NCBI RefSeq assembly: GCF_022179765.1
Contig: NZ_BPRE01000001.1
Span: 620,001-684,000 of the forward strand
Direction: 5' to 3'
DNA length: 64,000 bases
From: Methylorubrum suomiense
Lineage (GTDB): Bacteria; Pseudomonadota; Alphaproteobacteria; Rhizobiales; Beijerinckiaceae
The notes beneath the pieces are model-generated. The model searched no databases, was not told the origin of the DNA, and saw nothing but the letters and a program-made list of their open reading frames with translations. Both the position numbers and the translations under genes were made by a program. Of this stretch, positions 47,942 through 61,372 are shown piece after piece. Within the stretch, counting starts at the first letter, position 1. Every line of letters starts with the position of its first letter.

Positions 47942-49666
47942 TTACCCGCGCAGCTCGTCCTCCAGGAAGGCCCGCACCTCCGCCCGATCGATATCCGGTG
48001 CGATGAAGCTCTGACCGATGCCATGGGCGAGAATGAAGGTGAGGCGACCGTCGCGCACCTTCTTGTCCTGGGCCATGGCATCGAGAAGCGCGTCAGGGTC
48101 GCCGACCCCGCCGGGCACCTGCTGCAGACGCGTCGGAAGACCCGCCAGGGCGAGGTGGTTGGCGACCCGGCCGGCATCCTGTCCGCCACAGAGGCCCAGA
48201 CGGGCGGAGAAGCGGAAGGCCAGGGCCAGCCCGATGGCGACGCCCTCGCCATGGACCAGACGGGCGGAATCGTAGCCTGTCAGGCGCTCCAGGGCGTGCC
48301 CGAAAGTGTGTCCGAGATTGAGCAGGGCCCGCTCGCCATCCTCACGCTCGTCCCGCACGACCACGCCGGCCTTGGCGCGGCAGCAGGCAGCCACCGCCTC
48401 GTCTCGCTCCGGGCCGCCGGCGAAGATGCCGGACCAGTTGGTCTCGCACCATTCGAAGAACTCGGCGTCGCCGATCAAACCGTACTTCGCCACCTCGGCG
48501 TAGCCGGCCCGCATCTCCCGCTCCGACAGCGTGTCGAGAGTCGCGGTATCGGCCAGCACGAGGCGGGGCTGGTGAAACGCACCGATCAGGTTCTTGCCCA
48601 GCGGCGAGTTGATCCCGGTCTTGCCGCCGACGGACGAATCAACCTGTGCGAGCAACGTCGTCGGCGCCTGCACGAAGCGGACGCCCCGCCGCAGGCTCGC
48701 GGCAGCGAAGCCCGCCAGATCCCCGACCACGCCGCCGCCGAGGGCCACGACGAGGTCGCCGCGCTCGATCTTGTGGGAGAGCAAGCCGTCGCTGACGCGG
48801 GCGAACTCCGCGTAGCTCTTGGACGCCTCGCCGGGCGGAACGGTGATCATCCCGCAGCGCAGGCCCGCCGCCTCCAGGCTCGCCTGGACCCGTTCGCCGT
48901 AGAGGCCCGCCACGGTCTCGTCGGTGACGATGCCGGCGGCGCGCGCACCGAGATCGCGCGCTTCGATCCCGATCTCGTCGAGCAGGCCGCGGCCGATCCG
49001 GATGTCGTAATCGCGGCCCTGGTTCAGCGGAACGTTGACACGCAAGGGTTGTGGCATGGCGGGGCTTCTGCGGGGGGCGGACGGGTTCATATGCAGGTCG
49101 AGGGCCTCCATCACGTCCTGCACCACCCGATCGTGCGAGACGTCGCGGGAGAGCACCGTGAGATCGGCCCCGGCATAGACCGGATGGCGCACCTCCATCA
49201 GGGCGCGCATGGTGGCTTCGGGGTCCTCGGTCTGAAGGAGGGGACGGGTGTTGCGCTTGCGCACGCGGCGCATCAGCACGTCGAGATCGGCCTTGAGCCA
49301 GACCGACATGCCGCCCTCCGCGATCCGGGCGCGGGTGGCCTCGCGCATGAAGGCGCCGCCGCCGGTGGCGAGTACCATCGGCCCCTCGCGCAGAAGGCGG
49401 GCGATCACCCGCTCCTCGCCTTCGCGAAAGCTCGCCTCGCCATAGATCGCGAAGATGTCGGCGATGGTGAGCTTGGCCGCGGCCTCGATCTCGTGGTCGG
49501 CATCCTTGAACATGAGGCCGAGGCGCGAGGCGAGGCGGCGCCCGACCGTGCTCTTGCCGGCCCCCATCAAACCGACGAGCACGATCGACCGGGCCCCGAG
49601 GCCACGGCGCAGGCGCGCTTCGATCGGTTCGCCGGGCAGGGGCGCCGGCGTCTCGGGGGCGGTCAT
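47942..49666 (-). CDS. aroKB: Bifunctional shikimate kinase / 3-dehydroquinate synthase
   Basis: One unbroken 574-residue frame encodes two shikimate-pathway enzymes. Residues about 25-195 are shikimate kinase, with P-loop GLMGAGKST at 32-40, KDADHEIE near 54 and LATGGGAF near 99-106. Residues about 205-574 are dehydroquinate synthase, with GGGVVGDLAGFAAA, the KTGINSPLGKNLIG segment and the metal-site GHTFGHALE. A methionine at residue 204 (ATG at 49055-49057) could start a separate AroB, so internal translation is possible. The fusion is known from Methylobacterium relatives, by memory. The ATG at 49666 is the start. Confidence 0.93.
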   Translation of the reverse strand: MTAPETPAPLPGEPIEARLRRGLGARSIVLVGLMGAGKSTVGRRLASRLGLMFKDADHEIEAAAKLTIADIFAIYGEASFREGEERVIARLLREGPMVLATGGGAFMREATRARIAEGGMSVWLKADLDVLMRRVRKRNTRPLLQTEDPEATMRALMEVRHPVYAGADLTVLSRDVSHDRVVQDVMEALDLHMNPSAPRRSPAMPQPLRVNVPLNQGRDYDIRIGRGLLDEIGIEARDLGARAAGIVTDETVAGLYGERVQASLEAAGLRCGMITVPPGEASKSYAEFARVSDGLLSHKIERGDLVVALGGGVVGDLAGFAAASLRRGVRFVQAPTTLLAQVDSSVGGKTGINSPLGKNLIGAFHQPRLVLADTATLDTLSEREMRAGYAEVAKYGLIGDAEFFEWCETNWSGIFAGGPERDEAVAACCRAKAGVVVRDEREDGERALLNLGHTFGHALERLTGYDSARLVHGEGVAIGLALAFRFSARLGLCGGQDAGRVANHLALAGLPTRLQQVPGGVGDPDALLDAMAQDKKVRDGRLTFILAHGIGQSFIAPDIDRAEVRAFLEDELRG

Positions 49667-49920
49667 CGGGCGGTCATAGACGGTTTTGCGGGAGCGGCGA
49701 AGCCGTCCGGGTACAGTGCGAGGCCCGGCGCCGGAAGCCCCGCACGGGGGGCTGCGTAGCTTTTGCGCGCATAGAGCGCAGCCTCCACACCGATTCCTTG
49801 TGCGGAAAGACTTGCCAAGCGCGGCGCGGGCAGGAAGGCTCGCGCATGCGTGGGACGGCACCGCTCTCGACCGGGTCCGGTCGAGTGCCCCCACGCTTGT
49901 CGCTTCGTGCCCGGGATATC

Positions 49921-50652
49921 ATGCTGCCGTTCGGAAACGTCTCACTCCCCTTTACCCTGAACGACAGTGATCGCGAGGCGGTCAGTTCCGGAAACGATCC
50001 ACGGGGAAACCAATCGCGTCCTCCCCGTCTCAGCGGCCCTGCCGCCCGTGCCCGTCCGACTCCGATCTCGACCGATGCGCGCCTTCTCGCCATCGCCAGC
50101 GAGCATCTCGCCCGCCTCGGGCCGAAACGCGTCACCGTCGTGGCGGTGGCGGCGGAGGCCGGCATGACGCACGCCAACGTCTACCGCTACTTCCCCTCGA
50201 AGGACGCGCTGCTCGATGCGGTGGCGGGGCGCTGGTTGCGCGAGCTGGAAACCGAACTCGCCGACATCGCCGACGCGCCGGACCCGGCCGACGACAAGAT
50301 CGAGCGCTTCCTCGGTGCGCTGGCCACGGCGCAGAGCGAGATGCTGGTGCGCGAGCCGCACCTGTTCGCCGTCCATCTCGACGCCGCCGTCGCGGCCCGC
50401 CCGATCGCCCGGCGCCACCGGGTGCGCCTGCGGGCCTTGGTGGAGCGAATCGTCGAGGAGGGGATCGGCACCGGCGTGTTCGCCGCCCGCGATCGGGAAC
50501 GGGCGATCGCCGTGATCTTCGATGCCAGCTACCGCTTCACCCATCCGGTCGCGATCCAGCACGATTCGGACGTGCCGCGCGACCTGCTCGACGCCCGCCT
50601 CGGTGCGGTGATCCAGTCGATCCAGCGGGCGCTGCGCACCGGTACGTTCTGA
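49921..50652 (+). CDS. TetR/AcrR family transcriptional regulator
   Basis: The 243-residue protein has a roughly 45-residue disordered N-terminus. The TetR DNA-binding domain follows (AIASEHLARLGPKRVTVVAVAAEAGMTHANVYRYFPSKDALLDAV, split here at residues about 55-100), with the helix-turn-helix VAAEAGMTHANVYRYF. The C-terminal ligand domain includes FDASYRFTHP and resembles a TetR_C_7-like fold. The start is uncertain: ATG at 49921 lacks a clear ribosome-binding site, and the frame is open to 49798. Its ligand and targets are unknown; it reads towards mdh. Confidence 0.85.
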   Translation: MLPFGNVSLPFTLNDSDREAVSSGNDPRGNQSRPPRLSGPAARARPTPISTDARLLAIASEHLARLGPKRVTVVAVAAEAGMTHANVYRYFPSKDALLDAVAGRWLRELETELADIADAPDPADDKIERFLGALATAQSEMLVREPHLFAVHLDAAVAARPIARRHRVRLRALVERIVEEGIGTGVFAARDRERAIAVIFDASYRFTHPVAIQHDSDVPRDLLDARLGAVIQSIQRALRTGTF

Positions 50653-51948
<1,296 letters not shown>

Positions 51949-52030
51949 GCCAACGCCATCCGGCCGGAGACCGGGCGGCGGGAGGGCCGCCCGCCGCGCC
52001 TTATCACTTGCCCGTCCGACGAGGGTCCCG

Positions 52031-53227
52031 ATGAACATCCATGAATATCAGGCCAAAGCCGTCCTGAAGGAGTTCGGCCTGCCCGTCTCCCGCGGCGTGG
52101 CGATCTTCAAGCCGGAAGAGGCGGAAGCCGCGGCGAACGAGCTCGGCGGTCCGGTCTGGGTGGTGAAGAGCCAGATCCATGCGGGCGGCCGCGGCAAGGG
52201 CACCTTCAAGGGCGCGCCCGAGGGCGCCAAGGGCGGCGTGCGCGTCACCAAGTCCATCGACGAGGTGAAGCAATTCGCCTCCGAGATGCTCGGCCAGACG
52301 CTGGTGACGATCCAAACTGGCCCCGCCGGCAAGCAGGTCAACCGCCTCTATATCGAGGAAGGCGCGGCCATCGCCGCCGAATTCTACCTGTCGATGCTGG
52401 TCGATCGCGAGACCGGACAGGTCGCCTTCGTGGTCTCGACCGAGGGCGGCATGGACATCGAGCAGGTCGCCCACGATACGCCCGAGAAGATCGTGACCTT
52501 CTCGGTCGATCCGGCCACCGGCATCATGCCGCATCACGGCCGCGCGGTCGCCAAGGCTCTCGGGCTTTCCGGGCCGCAGGCCAAGGAAGCGGGCGAACTC
52601 ACCAACAAGCTCTACGCGGCCTTCACGGCCAAGGACATGAGCATGCTGGAGATCAACCCGCTGGTCCTCACCGGCGACGGCCATCTCAAGTGCCTCGACG
52701 CCAAGATCTCGTTCGATTCGAACGCGCTCTACCGGCACCCGGAGATCGTGGCACTCCGCGACGAGACGGAAGAGGACGCCAAGGAGATCGAGGCCTCCAA
52801 GTACGACCTCGCCTATATCGCCCTCGACGGCACCATCGGCTGCATGGTCAACGGCGCGGGCTTGGCCATGGCCACCCTCGACATCATCAAGCTCTACGGG
52901 GAGGAGCCGGCGAACTTCCTCGACGTGGGCGGCGGCGCCTCGGAGGAGAAGGTCACGGCGGCGTTCAAGATCATCACCGCCGATCCGCAGGTGAAGGGCA
53001 TCCTCGTCAACATCTTCGGCGGGATCATGAAGTGCGACGTCATCGCCCGCGGCGTGCTCGCGGCGGTGAAGGCGGTCGGCCTCGAAGTGCCGCTCGTCGT
53101 GCGCCTGGAGGGCACCAACGTCGAGGAGGGCAAGGCGATTATCCGCGGCTCGGGCCTCAACGTCATCCCCGCGGACGATCTCGACGACGCCGCGCAGAAG
53201 ATCGTCGCCGCGGTGAAGAAGGGCTGA
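52031..53227 (+). CDS. sucC: Succinyl-CoA synthetase beta subunit
   Basis: SucC, with SucD, makes succinate and ATP/GTP from succinyl-CoA. The 398-residue protein has the N-terminal ATP-grasp domain ([18 protein letters not shown] at the very start, [14 protein letters not shown] near 45-58) and the C-terminal ligase domain with [14 protein letters not shown] and [11 protein letters not shown]. Malate thiokinase MtkA of the serine cycle is a close relative. The neighbours mdh and sucAB favour SucC. It is 8 bases from sucD. Confidence 0.94.
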   Translation: MNIHEYQAKAVLKEFGLPVSRGVAIFKPEEAEAAANELGGPVWVVKSQIHAGGRGKGTFKGAPEGAKGGVRVTKSIDEVKQFASEMLGQTLVTIQTGPAGKQVNRLYIEEGAAIAAEFYLSMLVDRETGQVAFVVSTEGGMDIEQVAHDTPEKIVTFSVDPATGIMPHHGRAVAKALGLSGPQAKEAGELTNKLYAAFTAKDMSMLEINPLVLTGDGHLKCLDAKISFDSNALYRHPEIVALRDETEEDAKEIEASKYDLAYIALDGTIGCMVNGAGLAMATLDIIKLYGEEPANFLDVGGGASEEKVTAAFKIITADPQVKGILVNIFGGIMKCDVIARGVLAAVKAVGLEVPLVVRLEGTNVEEGKAIIRGSGLNVIPADDLDDAAQKIVAAVKKG

Positions 53228-53235
53228 GCTGACCG

Positions 53236-54120
53236 ATGTCCATTCTGATCGACAAGAACACGAAGGTCATCTGCCAGGGCTTCACCGGCAAGAACGGCAC
53301 CTTCCACTCCGAGCAGGCCATCGCCTACGGCACCAAGATGGTCGGCGGCACCTCCCCGGGTAAGGGCGGCTCGACCCATCTCGGCCTGCCGGTGTTCGAC
53401 ACCGTCGCCGAGGCCCGCGAGGCCACCGGCGCCGACGCCTCCGTCGTCTACGTGCCGCCGCCCGGCGCCGCGGACGCGATCTGCGAGGCGATCGCGGCGG
53501 AAATCCCGCTGATCGTCTGCATCACGGAGGGCATTCCGGTGCTCGACATGGTGCGGGTGAAGCGCGCGCTCGAGGGCTCGAAGTCGCGGCTCATCGGCCC
53601 GAACTGCCCCGGCGTCGTCACCGCGGGCGAGTCGAAGATCGGCATCATGCCGGCCAACATCTTCAAGCCGGGCTCCGTCGGCATCGTCTCGCGCTCCGGC
53701 ACGCTGACCTACGAGGCGGTGTTCCAGACGACCGTCGAGGGCCTGGGCCAGACCACCGCGGTCGGCATCGGCGGCGATCCTGTGAAGGGCACCGAGTTCA
53801 TCTCGATGCTGGAACTGTTCCTGGCCGACGAGAAGACCCAGTCGATCGTGATGATCGGCGAGATCGGCGGCTCGGCGGAGGAAGAGGCGGCGCAGTTCCT
53901 GGCCGACGAGGCCAAGCGCGGGCGCAAGAAGCCGATGGTCGGCTTCATCGCCGGCCGCACGGCGCCTCCGGGCCGCCGCATGGGCCATGCCGGCGCGATC
54001 ATCTCCGGCGGCAAGGGCGGCGCCGAGGACAAGATCGCGGCGATGGAGGCGGCGGGCATCCGCGTGTCGCCGTCGCCGGCGCGGCTCGGCCGCACCCTCG
54101 TCGAAGTGCTGAAGGGTTGA
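53236..54120 (+). CDS. sucD: Succinyl-CoA synthetase alpha subunit
   Basis: SucD binds CoA and carries the transient phosphohistidine. The 294-residue protein has the CoA-binding segment [20 protein letters not shown] near 13-32, the [18 protein letters not shown] block near 122, and the active-site histidine in [14 protein letters not shown] near 245. The separation of this gene from malate thiokinase MtkB again rests on context. It is followed by 217 bases before sucA, so a separate promoter for sucAB cannot be excluded. Confidence 0.94.
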   Translation: MSILIDKNTKVICQGFTGKNGTFHSEQAIAYGTKMVGGTSPGKGGSTHLGLPVFDTVAEAREATGADASVVYVPPPGAADAICEAIAAEIPLIVCITEGIPVLDMVRVKRALEGSKSRLIGPNCPGVVTAGESKIGIMPANIFKPGSVGIVSRSGTLTYEAVFQTTVEGLGQTTAVGIGGDPVKGTEFISMLELFLADEKTQSIVMIGEIGGSAEEEAAQFLADEAKRGRKKPMVGFIAGRTAPPGRRMGHAGAIISGGKGGAEDKIAAMEAAGIRVSPSPARLGRTLVEVLKG

Positions 54121-54337
54121 GCACCTCTGTAACCGGGTTCCGCGCGGCTGTGTTGCACCGCACGCAAACGCGCGCCACCCATATGAACGAGATCGTCGGG
54201 GCGCATCCGTGCCCCGATTCCATCCGGAGGCGCGACGCGGGGCTCTAGGCTCCGCGACCGACGGCGCGCCGGATCGGACTTGGACCGTGGCCGCCCGCAC
54301 GACGCGCGGGCCGCCCGAGCGGACAGGACAGGCAGCC

Positions 54338-57328
<2,991 letters not shown>

Positions 57329-57355
57329 CGGGTCGGAACGCACGGGCCAAAGGCG

Positions 57356-57658
57356 ATGCCCTACTTCCTCCTCCGATTGACCCCGCCGCGTCCGAGCTTC
57401 CCGTTCGACGCGACGGAGGCGGAGAAGGCGCTGTTCTCCGAGCACGCGGCCTACTGGATCGCGCGAGCGGGGGAGGGGAGGGCGATCGCGGTGGGCCCGG
57501 TGTTCGAGCCCGACAGCACCTGGGGGCTCGCGCTGGTCGAGGCCGAGGACGAGGCCGGCGCGCTGGCCCTCGGCGCCGACGATCCCGTCATCGCGGCCCG
57601 TGCCGGTTTCGCCTACGCGGCGGCGCCCGTCCCCTCCCTGATCCTGCGGCAGCCGTGA
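57356..57658 (+). CDS. YciI-like domain protein
   Basis: A 100-residue protein of the YciI/YCII fold: MPYFLLRLTPPRP at the start, HAAYWIARAGEGRAIAVGPVFEPDS in the middle and a final AAAPVPSLIL. YciI proteins form ferredoxin-like dimers with a conserved His-Asp pair in some members; here HAAYW carries the histidine. It starts 27 bases after sucA and ends 74 bases before sucB, within the 2-oxoglutarate dehydrogenase genes. A role in handling reactive intermediates is possible but not shown. Confidence 0.75.
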   Translation: MPYFLLRLTPPRPSFPFDATEAEKALFSEHAAYWIARAGEGRAIAVGPVFEPDSTWGLALVEAEDEAGALALGADDPVIAARAGFAYAAAPVPSLILRQP

Positions 57659-57732
57659 GCATCCCTTGAGGCCCGCTTTTCCCTCATCCCGATCCTGACA
57701 GGAGGCCCCCGAAGAGGGGGCGCGAACAGAGC

Positions 57733-59079
57733 ATGGCAACCGATATCCTCGTCCCGACGCTCGGCGAATCCGTGAGCGAGGCCACGATCGGCCGCTGGTT
57801 CAAGAAGCCCGGCGACACCGTCGCCGCGGACGAGCCCTTGGTGGAACTCGAGACCGACAAGGTCACGCTCGAGGTCAATGCCCCGGCCGCGGGCCAGCTC
57901 GGCGAGATCCTGGTCAAGGACGGCGAGACGGTGGAGCCCGGCGCCGTGCTGGGCTCGATCGTCGAAGGCGGCAAGGGCGCCGGCTCGTCGGAGCCCAAGT
58001 CCGAGGCCAAGGCTGCGCCGAAGAGCGCGGAGCCCGCCGAGACCAAGGCCGAGGCGCGTCAGGAGACGGGCGAAGCCAACTCCGCCAAGGCCGAGAAGCC
58101 GGCTCAGGAATCCTCCGCTTCCTACGGCAGCCACGGCGATGCTCCGCCCGCCGCCGCCGGACGCGGGGCCGATGCGAGCGGCCCGGCGGTGGCCAAGCTC
58201 GCCCGTGAATCGGGGGTCGATCCGGCCTCCCTCAACGGCAGCGGCAAGGACGGGCGCGCCACCAAGGGCGACATGCTCGCCGCCATCGCCAAGGGCGGTT
58301 CTTCGAGCGGCGACAAGGCGCCGGCTCAGCAGGCGAAAGCCCCGCCGCCCCCGCGCGCCCCGTCCGCTCCGGACGACGCCGCCCGCGAGGAGCGCGTGCG
58401 GATGACGAAGCTGCGGCAGACCATCGCCAAGCGTCTCAAGTCCGCCCAGGACACGGCGGCGATGCTGACCACGTTCAACGACGTGGACATGGGCGCGGTG
58501 ATGGCTCTGCGCAGCCAGTACAAGGACGTGTTCGAGAAGAAGCACGGGACGAAGCTCGGCTTCATGGGCTTCTTCACCAAGGCGGTGATCGGCGCGCTCA
58601 AGGACGTGCCGGCGGTCAACGCCGAGATCGACGGGCAGGACCTCGTCTACAAGAACTACTACCATATCGGCATCGCCGTCGGCACCGATAAGGGCCTCGT
58701 CGTTCCGGTGGTGCGCGACGCCGACGACCTGTCGATTGCCGGCATCGAGAAGAAGATCAGCGGGTTCGGCAAGAAGGCGCGCGAAGGAAAGCTTTCCATC
58801 GAGGAGATGCAGGGGGGCACCTTCACCATCACCAACGGCGGCATCTACGGCTCGCTGATGTCGACCCCGATCCTCAACGCCCCGCAATCGGGCATTCTCG
58901 GCATGCACCGCATCGAGGAGCGGCCGGTCGTTCGCAACGGCAAGATCGAGGCGCGGCCGATGATGTATCTGGCCCTGTCCTACGACCACCGCATCGTCGA
59001 CGGGAAGGAGGCCGTGACCTTCCTCGTGCGGGTGAAGGAAGCGCTGGAGGATCCGGCGCGCCTTGTCCTCGATCTCTGA
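57733..59079 (+). CDS. sucB: 2-oxoglutarate dehydrogenase E2, dihydrolipoamide succinyltransferase
   Basis: E2 forms the core of the complex and moves succinyl groups on a lipoyl arm to CoA. The 448-residue protein has one lipoyl domain (about 1-77) with the lipoyl-lysine at 43 ([11 protein letters not shown]) and a long Ala/Lys/Glu-rich linker. The subunit-binding domain follows (about 151-190, [30 protein letters not shown]), then the catalytic domain with the terminal [12 protein letters not shown] motif. The ATG at 57733 fits exactly. Confidence 0.95.
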   Translation: MATDILVPTLGESVSEATIGRWFKKPGDTVAADEPLVELETDKVTLEVNAPAAGQLGEILVKDGETVEPGAVLGSIVEGGKGAGSSEPKSEAKAAPKSAEPAETKAEARQETGEANSAKAEKPAQESSASYGSHGDAPPAAAGRGADASGPAVAKLARESGVDPASLNGSGKDGRATKGDMLAAIAKGGSSSGDKAPAQQAKAPPPPRAPSAPDDAAREERVRMTKLRQTIAKRLKSAQDTAAMLTTFNDVDMGAVMALRSQYKDVFEKKHGTKLGFMGFFTKAVIGALKDVPAVNAEIDGQDLVYKNYYHIGIAVGTDKGLVVPVVRDADDLSIAGIEKKISGFGKKAREGKLSIEEMQGGTFTITNGGIYGSLMSTPILNAPQSGILGMHRIEERPVVRNGKIEARPMMYLALSYDHRIVDGKEAVTFLVRVKEALEDPARLVLDL

Positions 59080-59105
59080 GATCGACCGATCGGCGGCGCT
59101 CTACG

Positions 59106-59357
59106 ATGCCGACGATTGCCATCGTCGAGGGCGTGCGGGTGGTGATCTACCATAAGGATCACGTTCCACCGCACCTGCACGTCTTCTTCGGAGGTAAGGA
59201 GGCGTTGGTCTCGATCGCGACGGGGGAGGTGCTGCACGGCACGCTGCCCCGTCCGAAGATGAGGGCAGTGCAGCGCTGGCTGGAGAACAACCGCGATCAG
59301 GTCGCCTATATTTGGGATGAGATTCAGGCCGGTCGCTACGACGGAGGCATGATCTGA
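59106..59357 (+). CDS. DUF4160 protein
   Basis: The 83-residue protein MPTIAIVEGVRVVIYHKDHVPPHLHVFFGG..., ending VAYIWDEIQAGRYDGGMI, shows the DUF4160 hallmarks: an early beta strand and a HxPPHxHV motif, then a late WxxN...IWDEI helix. The two histidines suggest a metal or nucleic-acid site. The stop overlaps the ATG of the next gene by one base (TGATG), so they are coupled. DUF4160 and DUF2442 genes occur side by side in many bacteria and have been suspected to form toxin-antitoxin-like pairs; no proof is given here. It lies 26 bases after sucB. Confidence 0.85.
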   Translation: MPTIAIVEGVRVVIYHKDHVPPHLHVFFGGKEALVSIATGEVLHGTLPRPKMRAVQRWLENNRDQVAYIWDEIQAGRYDGGMI

Positions 59358-59671
59358 TGAAACTGCATCGCTTCGCCTCGGTCGAGGCACTGGGCTACCC
59401 CGTCATCCGCGTGACCTTCGACGATAGGCTGAGCGGTACGCTCGACTTCTCGGATGAGATCGCCACGGGCCCAATCTTCGCTCCGCTGAAAGATCGAGAT
59501 TTCTTCAAAACCGTGGCGCTCGGTGAGCACGGGCATACGTTCGGCTGGCGCCTCGATGAACCCGGCCACGAGATCGACTTCTGTCCGACTGCGACGCGCA
59601 CCCGCATCGAGACGCAAATGGTCGAGGAGATGGCCGCCCGCTTCCGTGCGCGGCGTACCGCCGCCGAATGA
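59357..59671 (+). CDS. DUF2442 protein
   Basis: The 104-residue partner of the previous gene. It shows the usual DUF2442 pattern: an N-terminal VIRVTFDDRLSGTLDFSDEI, then GPIFAPLKDRDFFKTVALGEHGHTFGWRLDEPGHEID, which is the small beta domain with the GxxxxxPLxD and WxxPxxxID type blocks. The last 20 residues are charged and helical. It starts one base inside the DUF4160 stop and ends 21 bases before lpd, whose expression it may influence by position alone. Confidence 0.85.
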   Translation: MKLHRFASVEALGYPVIRVTFDDRLSGTLDFSDEIATGPIFAPLKDRDFFKTVALGEHGHTFGWRLDEPGHEIDFCPTATRTRIETQMVEEMAARFRARRTAAE

Positions 59672-59692
59672 ATCCTCTAGACCAGGAAACAC

Positions 59693-61093
59693 ATGTCCTA
59701 CGATCTCGTCGTCATCGGCACCGGCCCCGGGGGCTATGTCTGCGCCATCCGCGCGGCCCAGCTCGGGCTGAAGACCGCCGTGGTCGAGAAGCGGGCGACC
59801 CATGGCGGCACCTGCCTCAATGTCGGCTGCATCCCGTCCAAGGCGCTGCTGCACGCCTCCGAGGCGTTCGAGGAAGCCAACAAGCATTTCGGTGAGCTCG
59901 GCATCGATGTCGGCACGCCGAAGCTCGATCTGACGAAGATGCAGGCCTTCAAGCAGGGCGGAGTCGACGGCAACACCAAGGGCGTCGAGTTCCTGCTCAA
60001 GAAGAACAAGGTCGACAGCTACCACGGCCGCGGCCGCATCGCCGGCGCGGGCCGCGTCGAGGTGATCTCTGACGACGGCGGCAACCAGATGCTCGAGACG
60101 AAGAGCATCGTCATCGCCACCGGCTCGGACGTGACGCGGCTGCCCGGCGTCGAGATCGACGAGAAGACCGTCGTCTCCTCCACCGGCGCCCTGGAACTCG
60201 CTCAAGTCCCGAAGAAGCTGGTGGTGATCGGCGCGGGCGTGATCGGCCTCGAACTCGGCTCGGTCTGGCGTCGGCTCGGCGCCGAGGTGACCGTGATCGA
60301 GTATCTCGACCGCGTCCTGCCGGGCATGGACGGCGAAGTCGGCAAGCAGTTCCAGCGCATCCTGGCCAAGCAGGGCATGACCTTCAAGCTCTCGACCAAG
60401 GTCACCGGCGTCGCCGTGGCCGATAAGGGCGCGACGGTCACCGTCGAGCCCGCCCAGGGCGGCGAGGCGGAAACGATCGAGGCCGACGTGGTTCTGGTCG
60501 CGATCGGCCGGGTCCCCTATACCGAGGGGCTCGGGCTGGAGACCGTCGGTGTCGCGACCGACGAGAAGGGCCGCGTTCAGACCGACAGCCACTACGCCAC
60601 CAACGTCACCGGCATCTACGCCATCGGCGACGTGATCGCCGGGCCGATGCTCGCCCACAAGGCCGAGGACGAGGGCGTGGCATTGGCCGAGATCCTCGCC
60701 GGCCAGTCGGGCCACGTGAATTACGGCGTGATCCCGAACGTCGTCTACACGTTCCCGGAGGTCGCCTCGGTCGGCAAGACCGAGGAGGAGCTCAAGAAGG
60801 ACGGGATCGCCTACAAGACCGGCAAGTTTCCCTTCACGGCCAATGGCCGCGCCAAGGCCAACGGCACCACGGACGGTTTCGTGAAGATCCTGGCCGATAC
60901 CGAGACCGATCGCGTGCTCGGGGTCCACATCGTCGGGGCCGATGCCGGCAACCTGATCGCCGAGGTCGCCGTGGCGATGGAGTTCGCGGCGTCCGCCGAG
61001 GACATCGCACGAACCTGCCATGCCCACCCGACCCTGACCGAGGCGGTGAAGGAAGCCGCGCTCGCCGTCGACAAGCGCGCGATCCACGTCTGA
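59693..61093 (+). CDS. lpd: Dihydrolipoyl dehydrogenase (E3)
   Basis: E3 reoxidises the lipoyl arm of SucB and passes electrons to NAD+. The 466-residue flavoprotein has the FAD loop [19 protein letters not shown] near 7-25 and the redox disulfide Cys41 and Cys46 in [16 protein letters not shown]. The NAD loop is [15 protein letters not shown] near 182, and the catalytic His-Glu pair sits in HAHPTLTEA near the C-terminus. The ATG at 59693 follows DUF2442 by 21 bases. It is the last gene of the run; a terminator hairpin follows at 61102. Confidence 0.96.
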   Translation: MSYDLVVIGTGPGGYVCAIRAAQLGLKTAVVEKRATHGGTCLNVGCIPSKALLHASEAFEEANKHFGELGIDVGTPKLDLTKMQAFKQGGVDGNTKGVEFLLKKNKVDSYHGRGRIAGAGRVEVISDDGGNQMLETKSIVIATGSDVTRLPGVEIDEKTVVSSTGALELAQVPKKLVVIGAGVIGLELGSVWRRLGAEVTVIEYLDRVLPGMDGEVGKQFQRILAKQGMTFKLSTKVTGVAVADKGATVTVEPAQGGEAETIEADVVLVAIGRVPYTEGLGLETVGVATDEKGRVQTDSHYATNVTGIYAIGDVIAGPMLAHKAEDEGVALAEILAGQSGHVNYGVIPNVVYTFPEVASVGKTEEELKKDGIAYKTGKFPFTANGRAKANGTTDGFVKILADTETDRVLGVHIVGADAGNLIAEVAVAMEFAASAEDIARTCHAHPTLTEAVKEAALAVDKRAIHV

Positions 61094-61101
61094 GCGCAGA
61101 G

Positions 61102-61134
61102 CGTTCCGGAGCCGGCATGGCCGGTACCGGAACG
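61102..61134 (+). terminator. Terminator hairpin after lpd
   Basis: An outer CGTTCCGG/CCGGAACG stem encloses an inner GCCGGC/GCCGG(T) stem, 9 bases after the lpd stop, followed by a pyrimidine-rich TCTTCC. It is a plausible end of the mdh-suc-lpd transcript. Confidence 0.65.
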
Positions 61135-61154
61135 TCTTCCCCGGCGTCTCGGCA

Positions 61155-61200
61155 TCGCCAAGTCACCATTGTATGGTTTCATACAATGGTGACTTGGCGA
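61155..61200. repeat. 21-bp perfect inverted repeat with 4-base loop
   Basis: Left arm 61155-61175 and right arm 61180-61200 are exact reverse complements over 21 bp, separated by GTTT. The stem begins TCGCCAAGTC and ends at a GTATG/CATAC closing. It is much less G/C-rich than its surroundings. It sits in the 279-base gap between lpd and the LOV kinase; AATGCTGTTTTAG follows, so it could also end transcription. Origin and role are unknown. Confidence 0.85.
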
Positions 61201-61372
61201 AATGCTGTTTTAGTTCCCTGGCATCCGGTTCAATTTTTCATTCGTGGGTGCGTGACTTTGCATCGTTGACCGGTTGTCTCCATAGCCTTTACCCGTGGAA
61301 CGACCTCCGGCATCGTCGGATTGAGAGGCGAACCGGCCCCCGAGGGTCGCGACCCGCGGGAATTCCGACACG

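Noticed and set aside
52031..54120. Malate thiokinase mtkA-mtkB instead of sucC-sucD
   Set aside because: The two families are close, and the organism probably has both. The direct neighbours mdh, sucA and sucB, and the lack of malyl-CoA lyase or serine-cycle genes, favour succinyl-CoA synthetase.
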